This document shows positions 26,847-35,034 of a DNA stretch of 64,000 nt, one piece after another (within the stretch, counting starts at the first letter, position 1; every line of letters starts with the position of its first letter). A program made the position numbers and the translations under genes. The notes below the pieces were generated by a model, which did no database searches, had not been told where the DNA came from, and worked only from the letters and a program-made list of their open reading frames with translations. The DNA comes from Streptomyces sp. DSM 15324 (GTDB lineage: Bacteria; Actinomycetota; Actinomycetes; Streptomycetales; Streptomycetaceae). The DNA lies in the NCBI RefSeq assembly GCF_001514285.1, contig NZ_KQ949024.1, positions 710,700 to 774,699 of the forward strand. Reading direction: 5' to 3'.

Positions 26847-27944
26847 ATGACCAACTCCCCAGCACCCGGAACCGCCGAGCCGGCCCGTGCCGCCTCGCCG
26901 TTGACGATCAGCGAGCAAGGCGCGTTCTGGGTCGGTGTCGGGCGCAAGCCGACCGAGGCCGGGACCGCCGCCGAGGCCGCGATGTACGTCCAGTACCAGA
27001 TCCCGGCCGATCTGCGGCATCCGCTGCCCGTGGTGATGGTCCACGGCGGCGGCGGCCAGGGCACGGACTACCTGTCGACGCCGGACGGGCGCCCCGGCTG
27101 GGCCACCCGGTTCCTCCAGGCCGGTTACGCCGTCTACGTGGTCGACCGTCCGGGTCACGGACGCTCCCCGTACCACCCCGATGTCCTCGGGCCCATCGAG
27201 GGCGCGGCGCCGACGTACGAGTTCATCCGCTGGCTGTTCTGCGACGGGGCGGCACGACCCGGCAGTCAGTGGCCCGGCAGCGGCGAGGTCGGCGACGACT
27301 CCGCGCTGGACCAGTTGATGGCGAGCCAGGGCCCGACGCTGCCCACTTTCGCCGAGAACGAGGAGCAGATGCGTCGCTGCGGGGCCGAGTTGCTGGACCG
27401 GATCGGACCGGCCGTGCTGATCACCCACTCCATGGGGGCGCCGTTCGGCTGGCTGGTCGCCGATGCCCGGCCCGGGCTGGTGAAGGCCCTTGTCTCCATC
27501 GAGCCGATCGGGCCGCCGTTCACCGAACTGCCCGGCCTCGGAAAGCTGGAGTGGGGGCTCACCGCGGCCCCGATCACCTACGAGCCGCCGGTACGGACCC
27601 CGGAGGAACTGCGCCTCCGGCTGCGCGAGGCCAGGGGCCACGGGCTGCAGGACTGCCTCGTCCAGGACGAACAGGCCGGCCCCGTGCGGTCCCTGCCAGG
27701 GCTGCGGGGCTTCCCGATCGCCGTGGTCGCGGCCGACACCTCGCCGTTCGCGCCGTTCCAGCACGGTGTCGCCGACTACCTCGCCCAGGCCGGTGCGGAC
27801 GCCGAGTTGCTGCGCCTGGCGGACCTGGGGCTCACGGGCAACGGTCACCTGCCCATGGGTGAGAAGAACTCCGACGACGTGGCCGAGGCACTGATGACCT
27901 GGCTGAACAAGCGACTGGCGGCAGCGGAAGAAACGCCCCGATGA
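26847..27944 (+). CDS. alpha/beta hydrolase
   Basis: 365 residues, start MTNSPAPGTAEPARAAS with GGAGG seven bases upstream. Oxyanion HGGGGQGTDY (about 60-69), VVDRPGHGRSPYHPD, the nucleophile elbow THSMGAPFG (Ser within HSMG) and a late GNGHLPMGEKNSDDVA carrying the catalytic His. Probably a secreted-free cytoplasmic esterase/lactonase acting early in the aromatic pathway, for example releasing a phenolic from an ester (inference). Stop overlaps the next ATG. Confidence 0.88.
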   Translation: MTNSPAPGTAEPARAASPLTISEQGAFWVGVGRKPTEAGTAAEAAMYVQYQIPADLRHPLPVVMVHGGGGQGTDYLSTPDGRPGWATRFLQAGYAVYVVDRPGHGRSPYHPDVLGPIEGAAPTYEFIRWLFCDGAARPGSQWPGSGEVGDDSALDQLMASQGPTLPTFAENEEQMRRCGAELLDRIGPAVLITHSMGAPFGWLVADARPGLVKALVSIEPIGPPFTELPGLGKLEWGLTAAPITYEPPVRTPEELRLRLREARGHGLQDCLVQDEQAGPVRSLPGLRGFPIAVVAADTSPFAPFQHGVADYLAQAGADAELLRLADLGLTGNGHLPMGEKNSDDVAEALMTWLNKRLAAAEETPR

Positions 27945-28222
27945 CAACCATGACGACCGTGCCGGCTGTCGAGCCACAGCACCTCATGGAGCCGGTGCTC
28001 GTGAAAGGGGCCGTAGCACGCGGAAGCCGACTGCGGTTCGGCACCGAGATCACCGGCATCGGCGGCAAGGAGTTCGGCCTGGCGATCGCCACGGCGGTCA
28101 TCGGCCCCGGCCAGGAGTACGAGGACCCGTACGGGGACTGGGCCCGGCTGCGGGAGATCGGCGACCCGGGCGCGCTGCTGGTGCGGCCGGACAACCACGT
28201 GGCCTTCTTCGCGCGGGGCTGA
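27941..28222 (+). pseudogene. internally deleted FAD-dependent aromatic monooxygenase
   Basis: 93 codons. Residues 10-40 (PQHLMEPVLVKGAVARGS, LRFGTEITGI) match the middle of phenol-hydroxylase-type FAD monooxygenases, and residues 58-93 (YEDPYGDWARLREIGDPG, ALLVRPDNHVAFFARG) match their extreme C-terminus. The N-terminal FAD loop and the ~250 residues between, with the DG and GD motifs, are missing, but the frame stays open. It cannot bind FAD; possibly expressed as a short protein because its ATG overlaps the hydrolase stop. Confidence 0.7.
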
Positions 28223-28228
28223 GCGGCC

Positions 28229-29107
28229 ATGGACCTCACCACGAAGACCGCGAAGACCGCGACGACGACGGCGGTGCTGGAAAGTTTCGCCCACACCTCC
28301 GATCCCCGACTGCGCGAGGTGCTGGTCTCCCTGACCCGTCACCTGCACGATTTCGTACGGGACATCGAGCCGACCCAGGCCGAGTGGGAGCGGGCGATCG
28401 ACTTCCTCACCGCCACCGGGCACATGTGCGACGACACCCGGCAGGAGTTCATCCTGCTGTCGGACGTCCTGGGTGTGTCGATGCTCGTCGAGACGATCAA
28501 CGACCACAAGGCGGCCGCCGCGACCGACTCGACGGTGCTCGGCCCGTTCCACATGACCGAGTCCCCGGTCCGTGACCTCGGGGCGAACATCGATCTGGTC
28601 GGCGGCGGCGAGCCGTGTGTGATCAGCGGACGGGTCGTCTCCGTCGACGGCACCCCGCTGCCCGGTGCGACGCTGGACGTGTGGCAGGCCGACGACCAGG
28701 GCTTCTACGACGTCCAGCAGCCAAAGAAGCAGCCGCCGGGCAATGGCCGCGGGCTGTTCACGGCGGACGCGGAGGGGCGGTTCTGGTTCCGCTCGTGCGT
28801 TCCGAGCCCGTATCCCATTCCGACGGACGGGCCGGTCGGCTCGCTGCTGGAGGCGACCGGCCGTCACCCCTACCGTCCGGCCCATGTCCACTTCATCGTG
28901 GGCGCCGAGGGGTACAGCCCGGTGACGACGCACATCTTCGTGGCGGGCAGCGACTATCTGGAGTCGGACGCCGTCTTCGCCGTGAGGGAGAGCCTGGTCG
29001 AGGAGTTCGTCGAGGTGGACTCCCTCGAGGAGGCCGCGGAGTTGGGCCTGGCCAACCCCTTCCGCCGGGCGCGCTTCGACATCGTGCTGCAACCGGTGAT
29101 CGTGTGA
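28229..29107 (+). CDS. intradiol dioxygenase, hydroxyquinol 1,2-dioxygenase type
   Basis: 292 residues. N-terminal dimerisation helices (EVLVSLTRHLHDFVRDIEPT), then the DHKAAAATDSTVLGPFHM segment characteristic of hydroxyquinol/chlorocatechol enzymes, and the iron ligands Tyr160 (GFYDVQ), Tyr195 (SPYPIPTDG), His219 and His221 (PAHVHFI). It should open 1,2,4-trihydroxybenzene to maleylacetate using oxygen and non-haem Fe(III). All ligands are intact, unlike several neighbours. Followed by the maleylacetate reductase gene with an overlap. Confidence 0.92.
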   Translation: MDLTTKTAKTATTTAVLESFAHTSDPRLREVLVSLTRHLHDFVRDIEPTQAEWERAIDFLTATGHMCDDTRQEFILLSDVLGVSMLVETINDHKAAAATDSTVLGPFHMTESPVRDLGANIDLVGGGEPCVISGRVVSVDGTPLPGATLDVWQADDQGFYDVQQPKKQPPGNGRGLFTADAEGRFWFRSCVPSPYPIPTDGPVGSLLEATGRHPYRPAHVHFIVGAEGYSPVTTHIFVAGSDYLESDAVFAVRESLVEEFVEVDSLEEAAELGLANPFRRARFDIVLQPVIV

Positions 29108-30180
29108 GGGAACGCGCGCTGGACTTCACCTGTCAGGCCCAGCCGATGCGCGTCCTCTTCCGGTCGGGTGCCGTCCCGGACGCGGTGCCCGACGCGGTCG
29201 CGCTTCTCGCCCTGTGCCGCGTCCTCGTGCTGTGCGACGACCATGGCCTGGACACGGCCCGTGCCGTCGCCGCGTCTCTCGGCGACGCCTGCGCCGACCT
29301 GCACGCGGGGGCGGTGACGCACGTCCCGGTGGAGGTCGCCGACCTGGCCGTCGAAGCGGCTCGCGAAGCCCGGGCCGACGGCTGCGTGGCGGTCGGCGGC
29401 GGTTCCGTGACCGGCCTGGCCAAGGCCGTCGCGCTCAGGACCGGTCTGCCGATCGTCGCCGTCCCGACGACGTACGCCGGATCGGGGATGACACCCGTCT
29501 GGGGCCTGACCGAGGGCGCGGTCAAACGCACCGGGCGCGACCCGAAGGTGGTGCCGCGCAGCGTCGTGTACGACCCGCTGCTCACGCTCACCATGCCGCC
29601 CGTGGGGTGCGACCAGCGGCATGAACGCGATCGCGCACGCAGTCCGGCCCTGTACGCCCCGGACTGCACTCCGATCGTCTCCCTCATGCCGGAGGAGGGT
29701 GTGCGGGCGCCGGCCGCGGCCCTTCCCGAGATCGTCGCCGACCCCTCGGGGCATGACGCGCGCAGCCGCGCGCTGTACGGGGCGTGGCTGTGCGGTGCCT
29801 GTCTCGGCGCTACCAGCACGGGGCTGCACCACAAGCTCTGCCATGTGCTCGGCGGCACCTTCGACCTGCCGCACGCCGAGACACACGCCGTCGTCCTGCC
29901 CCATGTGCCGGTCTGCAACGCGCCGGCGGTTCCCGAGGCACCGGCGGCGCTGCGCCGGGCGCTCGATGTCCCGGATCCGGTACGGGAGCTGCACGAGCCG
30001 GGCGAGCAGCTGGGCATCCCGCGATCGCTCGCCGACCTGGGCCCGACCGCCGCCGGCGTGGACCGTGCGGTCGACGTCGCTCTCGGGGCGCCGTACGCGA
30101 ATCCCCGCCCGGCCTCCGCCGACGATCTGCGCGCCGTCCTGCACGCGGCCTGGGCGGGCGAGCCGCCGTACGGCGGCTGA
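29104..30180 (+). pseudogene. maleylacetate reductase with two offsetting frameshifts
   Basis: 358 residues from GTG, iron-alcohol-dehydrogenase fold: AVGGGSVTGLAKAVAL, VPTTYAGSGMTPVWGLTEG, VVYDPLLTLTMPP, then metal-site helices GLHHKLCHVLGG and LPHAETHAVVLPH. Around 29610-29645 the family's TSGMNAIAHAVEALYA is not in frame; instead the frame reads VGCDQRHERDRARSPALYA. TSGMNAIAHAV is encoded perfectly in the next frame, so one indel before 29612 and one near 29645 cancel out. The lost segment includes a metal-ligand histidine, so activity is doubtful. It would convert maleylacetate to 3-oxoadipate. Confidence 0.8.
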
Positions 30181-30186
30181 CCGCTT

Positions 30187-31089
30187 CTACCGGGCGAGTT
30201 CGGCGTACGGAACGCCGCTCGCACGTCGGGCCACCCGGCGTGCGACCTCGGCGAACGCCGGGGCTGCGAGCGAGTGACCGGCCTCCGGATAGGCGACGGC
30301 GGCCACCAGGCCGAGGGGCTCCTTCGGAGCGACGTTCTCCACTCCCGGGTGCGGGAACATCCGGGTGGCCGACAGCGGCATCAGTCCCACCATGTGCTGG
30401 TAGGCGATCTTCAAGGACACGTCCAGGGCCGAGCGGGCGTGGGAGCCGACCGTCGGGGCCTCGTCGTCCCCCGTTCGTCCGCCCACCCAGAAGTCGAGAC
30501 CCGGCTCGGGGGTGACCCAGGGCTGATCGAAGACCTCGGTCACGTCCACCGCGGCTGCCAGGGCCAGCGGATGCCCCTTCCACAGCGCGAGGGAAAGGGG
30601 CTCGGTGAAGATCGGTACGCGTGTCAGGCCCGGCAGGTCGACGTTCAGGGGCACCAGCGCCACGTCGTACTCGCCGGCCAGCAGCGGGGCGAGACCCTGG
30701 TGGAAGTCCGCTTCGTGTACCCGGATCGTGACGCTGGGATACCGCTCGCAGAACGCCTCGATGACCGGATGAGTGAGTTCGGCCAGAGCCACGCCGTAGC
30801 ACGCGACCCGCACCTCGTCCCGTCGCCTGGCCCGGATGGCGCCCGCGGTGGCGGAGAGCCGCTCGGCGTCGGCCAGCACCTCGCCCGCCCGTTCGAGCAG
30901 TTCCGCGCCGTCGGCGGTGAGCGCCACATGCCGTTTGTCGCGGTCGAACAGCTGGACGCCCAGCTCACGCTCGAGGGCGGCGATCGATCGCGTCAGCGCG
31001 GGCTGGGTGAGGTGCAGACGCTCGGCGGCGACCCGGTAATTCAAGGTCTCGGCGAGCGCCGAGAAATGGCGCAGGCTCCGGAGTTCCAC
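30187..31089 (-). CDS. LysR family regulator
   Basis: 300 residues from GTG with GGAGGG upstream. HTH: VAAERLHLTQPALTRSIAAL, then ELGVQLFDRDKRHVALTADG. The effector domain continues to the end (VRVACYGVALAELTHPVIEA). Situated between two catabolic operons that share a promoter element, with its own transcription opposed to the maleylacetate reductase gene, it is the obvious activator of both in response to an aromatic or muconate-like inducer. Confidence 0.92.
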   Translation of the reverse strand: MELRSLRHFSALAETLNYRVAAERLHLTQPALTRSIAALERELGVQLFDRDKRHVALTADGAELLERAGEVLADAERLSATAGAIRARRRDEVRVACYGVALAELTHPVIEAFCERYPSVTIRVHEADFHQGLAPLLAGEYDVALVPLNVDLPGLTRVPIFTEPLSLALWKGHPLALAAAVDVTEVFDQPWVTPEPGLDFWVGGRTGDDEAPTVGSHARSALDVSLKIAYQHMVGLMPLSATRMFPHPGVENVAPKEPLGLVAAVAYPEAGHSLAAPAFAEVARRVARRASGVPYAELAR

Positions 31090-31239
31090 TCAGCCCTCCA
31101 GAAAGGCTAGGTCCACGGCGCTGTGGTCCGCGCCAGGTTACAGCGCGCTTCCCCGCACGTCACCAGGCCGAAATGTGCGGCATTCCCGTCACCCGCTCCG
31201 ACCTGCTGTGATGCACGGCACTCATCAAGGCCACGGTTA

Positions 31240-31275
31240 CCGGCATTGGACGGCCCTTCGCCGCGCCGCCAACAC
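31240..31275 (+). promoter_or_regulatory. promoter of the flavin monooxygenase operon with shared 12-bp element
   Basis: CCGGCATTGGAC (31240-31251), 18-bp spacer, CAACAC (31270-31275), identical layout to the promoter at 26771-26806. It stands 55 bases before the predicted start of the monooxygenase gene. Confidence 0.65.
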
Positions 31276-31305
31276 TCCCTTCAGGCCGACCCAGAACAGC
31301 AGCGG

Positions 31306-32559
31306 ATGGGGTGCGAATTGTCCGAGACAACCGAGGCAGCCGAGAAAATCATCGAGATTCGGCAGCCGGAGCCGGACCTGACACCGGAGGAACTGGTGCG
31401 CCGGGCCGCCGGCATGAGGGCCTGGCTACGTGATCATCAGGACGAGACCGAACAGCGGACCGGAATCTCCGAGGACACGCACAAGGCGTTCCTGGAGGCG
31501 GGTTTCTACCGGTCCCTCCAGCCACGCCGCTTCGGCGGCTACGAGTTCGACCTGCGGACCTACTCCCGGATGGTCACCGAGGTGGCCCGCGGCTGCCCGT
31601 CCAGCGGCTGGAACCTGTGTCTGGCCGCCTCCCACAGCCTGGTGGTGGCCGGCCGCTTCCCCGAGAGCACCCAGCGCGAGGTGTTCGGGCCGGACGGTGA
31701 CTTCCGTGCCCCGCTGCCGATCGCCCCGAGCGCCACCGCGACGAGGACCCCCGACGGGTACCTGGTCAACGGCCGCTGGGACTACTCCTCCGGAGTCAAC
31801 GTCTCCACCCACTTCCTGGGTGGCGTGCTCGTCATCGACGAAGAGGGCGGCATGCCCACGCCGGGCATGGTGCTCGTGCCCTCCGGCTGGCGGATGCTCG
31901 ACAACTGGGGCGAGATCCTGGGCTTCCGCGGCAGCGGCTCCAACAGCGTCGTGGCCGAGGACGTCCTCGTACCGTATGAGTACGTGTCCAGGACCCATCT
32001 CGGGGCGGCCGACGCCACCGACGGGCCGGGTGTGGAACTGCACGGCAACCCGATGTACGCGGGCCGGCTGATGCCGTTCTTCAACATCCAGCTGTGTTCG
32101 ATCGTGGCGGGCACCGCCTGGGCCGCGGTCGACGAGTACCGGCGGATCATCACCACCAAGAACAGTCAGCTGCCGCCCTTCAAGCCGCGCAGCCACGATC
32201 CGGAACACCAGCGCAACCTCGGCCTGGCCACGGCCCTGGCCGACAGCGCGCAGCGGATCATCCTGTCGGTCGCCGACGACTACACCGCGTACGCCGCCCG
32301 GGGCCTGGCAGGGGACGAGCCCTTCTCCGAACTGGACGACCAGGCTCTCTCCCTCACGGCCCGGCAGTCCGGCCAACTCGCCTGCCAGGCCGTCGAGATG
32401 CTGGCCTCGGCCAGTGGCTCCAGTGCGCTGGCGAACGGCCAGCGCATGCAGCGGTACCTGCGCGACGTCGCCACGTACAAGACCCACATCAACGCGCAGC
32501 ACGGCTCGTGGGCCACGGCGTACGCCCGTTCTCTGCTCGGCGTGGAGAACCCGGCGTGA
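31306..32559 (+). CDS. acyl-CoA dehydrogenase-fold flavin-dependent monooxygenase (HsaA-like)
   Basis: 417 residues from ATG (MGCELSETTEAAEKI); a TTG at 31318 with GGGGTG upstream is an alternative. Acyl-CoA-dehydrogenase fold as in HsaA/p-hydroxyphenylacetate hydroxylase C2: FLEAGFYRSLQPRRFGGYEF, VARGCPSSGWNLCLAASHS, GRWDYSSGVNVSTHFLGGV, NWGEILGFRGSGSNSVVAED. It lacks the catalytic Glu pattern of true dehydrogenases, and uses reduced flavin from the adjacent reductase to hydroxylate a phenol, plausibly resorcinol-type to hydroxyquinol given the dioxygenase nearby (inference). Confidence 0.88.
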   Translation: MGCELSETTEAAEKIIEIRQPEPDLTPEELVRRAAGMRAWLRDHQDETEQRTGISEDTHKAFLEAGFYRSLQPRRFGGYEFDLRTYSRMVTEVARGCPSSGWNLCLAASHSLVVAGRFPESTQREVFGPDGDFRAPLPIAPSATATRTPDGYLVNGRWDYSSGVNVSTHFLGGVLVIDEEGGMPTPGMVLVPSGWRMLDNWGEILGFRGSGSNSVVAEDVLVPYEYVSRTHLGAADATDGPGVELHGNPMYAGRLMPFFNIQLCSIVAGTAWAAVDEYRRIITTKNSQLPPFKPRSHDPEHQRNLGLATALADSAQRIILSVADDYTAYAARGLAGDEPFSELDDQALSLTARQSGQLACQAVEMLASASGSSALANGQRMQRYLRDVATYKTHINAQHGSWATAYARSLLGVENPA

Positions 32560-33128
32560 ACCGGACGACGTCCGCCGCGACGGCGCCCGGCGGCGGCCCG
32601 GCGGACGACCCCGGCCGGTTCCGGCACGTGCTCGGCCACTACCCGACGGGTGTCACGGTCGTCACCGCGAAGGAACCCGACGGCACCCCGGTCGGCATGG
32701 TGATCGGCTCGTTTGTCTCGGTGTCCCTGGACCCTCCGCTCGTCGCGTTCCTCCCCGGCCGCTCCTCCACGACCTGGCCCAGGATCATGGCCGGCGGCGC
32801 CTTCTGCGTGAACGTGCTGGCCGCCGGCCAGGAGGGCCTCTGCCGGGACATCAGCGCCAAGGCACCCGACGTCTTCGACCGCCACCCGTGGCGCGGCGCG
32901 GCCTCGGGCAGCCCCGTCCTGGCGGGCGTCGCCGCCTGGATCGACTGCGACATCGCCGACGTGTGGACCCTCGGCGACCACTACTTCGTCCTCGGCCGCG
33001 TGCGGGACCTCGCGGTGGAGAAGACCGGCGTCTCGCCGCTGGTCTTCTCCCGGGGGCGGCTCGCACCGCTGCCGCCACGCCGGGACCACGACGAATCGGC
33101 CGACTACACGTGGCCCGACTGGCTCTGA
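32556..33128 (+). CDS. flavin reductase component of two-component monooxygenase
   Basis: 190 residues from GTG overlapping the oxygenase stop (GTGA). Flavin-reductase-like fold: FRHVLGHYPTGVTVVTAKEP, MVIGSFVSVSLDPPLVAFLP, GAFCVNVLAAGQEGLCRDIS and DIADVWTLGDHYFVLGRV. It supplies FADH2/FMNH2 from NAD(P)H to the HsaA-like oxygenase encoded just upstream. Confidence 0.92.
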   Translation: MNRTTSAATAPGGGPADDPGRFRHVLGHYPTGVTVVTAKEPDGTPVGMVIGSFVSVSLDPPLVAFLPGRSSTTWPRIMAGGAFCVNVLAAGQEGLCRDISAKAPDVFDRHPWRGAASGSPVLAGVAAWIDCDIADVWTLGDHYFVLGRVRDLAVEKTGVSPLVFSRGRLAPLPPRRDHDESADYTWPDWL

Positions 33129-33154
33129 GAGATCTGAGAGAAGAGAGACGCACC

Positions 33155-34684
33155 ATGCGCAATCAAGGGCTCGGCTCGTGGCCCGCGCGGCGCGCCCGCA
33201 TGGCGCCGGAGGCCACCGCCGTCGTGCACGACGGTGGATCCCTGTCCTACGGAGAGCTGGCCGCCCGCGTGACGCGGCTCGCTCACGCCCTGCGTGCCCT
33301 GGGGGTCGGACACGGCGACCGGGTGGCCTACCTGGGCGCGAACCATCCGGCCCTGGTGGAGACCCTGTTCGCCGCGAACGCGCTGGGCGCCGTCTTCGTA
33401 CCGCTCAACACCCGCCTCGCGGCACCTGAGCTGGCCTTCATCCTGGGGGACGCGGGGGCGCCGGTGCTGGTGTTCGGGGCCGAACTCACCGACATCGTCG
33501 ACGCGTTCAGGGACGACGTCGAGGTGAAGCACTACGTCGAGGTGGGGAAGGCGTACGAGGAGCTCCTCGCGAGCGCGCCGGACAACCCCCTGGACGAGAC
33601 TGTGGGCCTCGATGAGGTATGCATGATCCAGTACACCTCCGGCACCAGCGGCCGTCCCAAGGGGGTCATGCTCACCCACGCCAACATCGCCTGGAACTGC
33701 TTCAACATGCTGCTGGATGTGGACATCGCCTCCGACGACGTCGCTCTGGTGGTGGCACCGATGTTCCACACCGCCGCCCTCAACACCGTCTTCCTGCCGG
33801 GCTTCCTCAAAGGAGGGACGTCGGTGCTGATGCACGCTTTCGACCCGGAACGGGTGCTCGACGTCATCGCCGAGCACCGGGTGACGAGGATGTTCGGCGT
33901 GCCCGCGATGTACCAGGCCATGGCCCGGTCGTCGCGGTGGGCGACGGCCGACCTGTCGTCGATCCGGATCCTGATGTGCGCGGCGGCACCCGTACCCAAG
34001 GCCCTCATCCACACATACCAGGACCGTGGCCTGACCTTCCTCCAGGCGTACGGCCTGACCGAGACCGCTCCCGCCGCGCTGGGCCTGCGCGCGCGGGACA
34101 GCATCCGCAAGGCCGGCTCAGCCGGCACGCCCTGCTTCTTCACCGACGTACGCGTGGTGCGGCCCGACCTCACCGATGTCGCACCGGGCGAGGTCGGCGA
34201 GGTGATCATCGAGGGCCTCAACGTGATGAAGGGCTACTGGGAGTGGCCCGAAGCGACCAAGGACGCCTTCGTGGACGGAAATTGGTTCCGCTCCGGAGAC
34301 GCGGCCACTGTCGACGAGGAGGGATTCGTCACGATCGTCGACAGGATCAAGGACATGTACATCTCCGGCGGGGAGAACGTCTATCCGGCCGAGGTCGAGC
34401 AACTCCTCTACCAGCATCCCGCGGTCGCCGAATGCGCGGTGATCGGCGTACCCGACGAACGATGGGGCGAGGTCGGCAGAGCGCTGGTCGTGCCCCGCGC
34501 GGGCGCCGACGTGTCGCCCGACGACATCATGGACTCCCTGTCCGGCCGACTCGCCAAGTACAAGCTCCCCAAGTCGGTCGTCCTCGTCGACGCCCTGCCC
34601 CGCAACGCCACCGGCAAGATCCTCAGGGCCCGCCTGCGCAGCCAGTACGGCTCAATGGCGACCCGCGGCGCCGAGGAGGCATGA
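33155..34684 (+). CDS. acyl/aryl-CoA synthetase (AMP-forming)
   Basis: 509 residues. Adenylation motifs: YTSGTSGRPKGVMLTHANI (A3), QAYGLTETAP (A5), NWFRSGDAATVDEEGF (A7), RIKDMYISGGENVYPAEVE (A8) and NATGKILRARL with the A10 lysine. A fatty-acid/aryl-CoA ligase, not an NRPS domain. In this operon it may activate an aromatic or ring-cleavage acid as its CoA ester. It lies 26 bases after the reductase gene. Confidence 0.92.
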   Translation: MRNQGLGSWPARRARMAPEATAVVHDGGSLSYGELAARVTRLAHALRALGVGHGDRVAYLGANHPALVETLFAANALGAVFVPLNTRLAAPELAFILGDAGAPVLVFGAELTDIVDAFRDDVEVKHYVEVGKAYEELLASAPDNPLDETVGLDEVCMIQYTSGTSGRPKGVMLTHANIAWNCFNMLLDVDIASDDVALVVAPMFHTAALNTVFLPGFLKGGTSVLMHAFDPERVLDVIAEHRVTRMFGVPAMYQAMARSSRWATADLSSIRILMCAAAPVPKALIHTYQDRGLTFLQAYGLTETAPAALGLRARDSIRKAGSAGTPCFFTDVRVVRPDLTDVAPGEVGEVIIEGLNVMKGYWEWPEATKDAFVDGNWFRSGDAATVDEEGFVTIVDRIKDMYISGGENVYPAEVEQLLYQHPAVAECAVIGVPDERWGEVGRALVVPRAGADVSPDDIMDSLSGRLAKYKLPKSVVLVDALPRNATGKILRARLRSQYGSMATRGAEEA

Positions 34685-34809
34685 GGTCAGGCGACCCGCA
34701 AACGCCCGGTGCCGGCTGATCCACTCGACCTCACGGTCGCGAAAGGGGTGCGGAGGCCGTTCGAGACCAGCGCAGCCCCGAAACTCCCCGCGCCCCCAAG
34801 CCCAGACCG

Positions 34810-34860
34810 AAGGATCTCCACGCACTCGACATGGTGCGTCATCGGAAAGATGCCGACCTG
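34810..34860 (-). pseudogene. 3' remnant of a TrmA/RlmD-type methyltransferase gene
   Basis: The minus strand reads VGIFPMTHHVECVEIL, the conserved C-terminus of RNA (uracil-5-)methyltransferases, and its DNA matches the same part of the intact gene at 50001 nearly base for base (ACATGGTGCGTCATCGGAAA in both). Nothing else of the gene survives. The surrounding ~350-base gap (34685-35034) holds no other gene I can support. Confidence 0.7.
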
Positions 34861-35034
34861 AGTACATCGCAAACAATGCCAGGTCAGAGGCGCTTTCTCG
34901 GCTCGCCCACCCTGCGTGCGGGCGCCAGAGCGTCACAGCTGTCGGCCCGTCCCGCCCCGGTTTCCCGCACCAGCCCCGGCACTCGCCGGGTCGTGGAGCC
35001 TCCCCGACTGCCGGCCCCCAAGCCGGCTGTCGAG

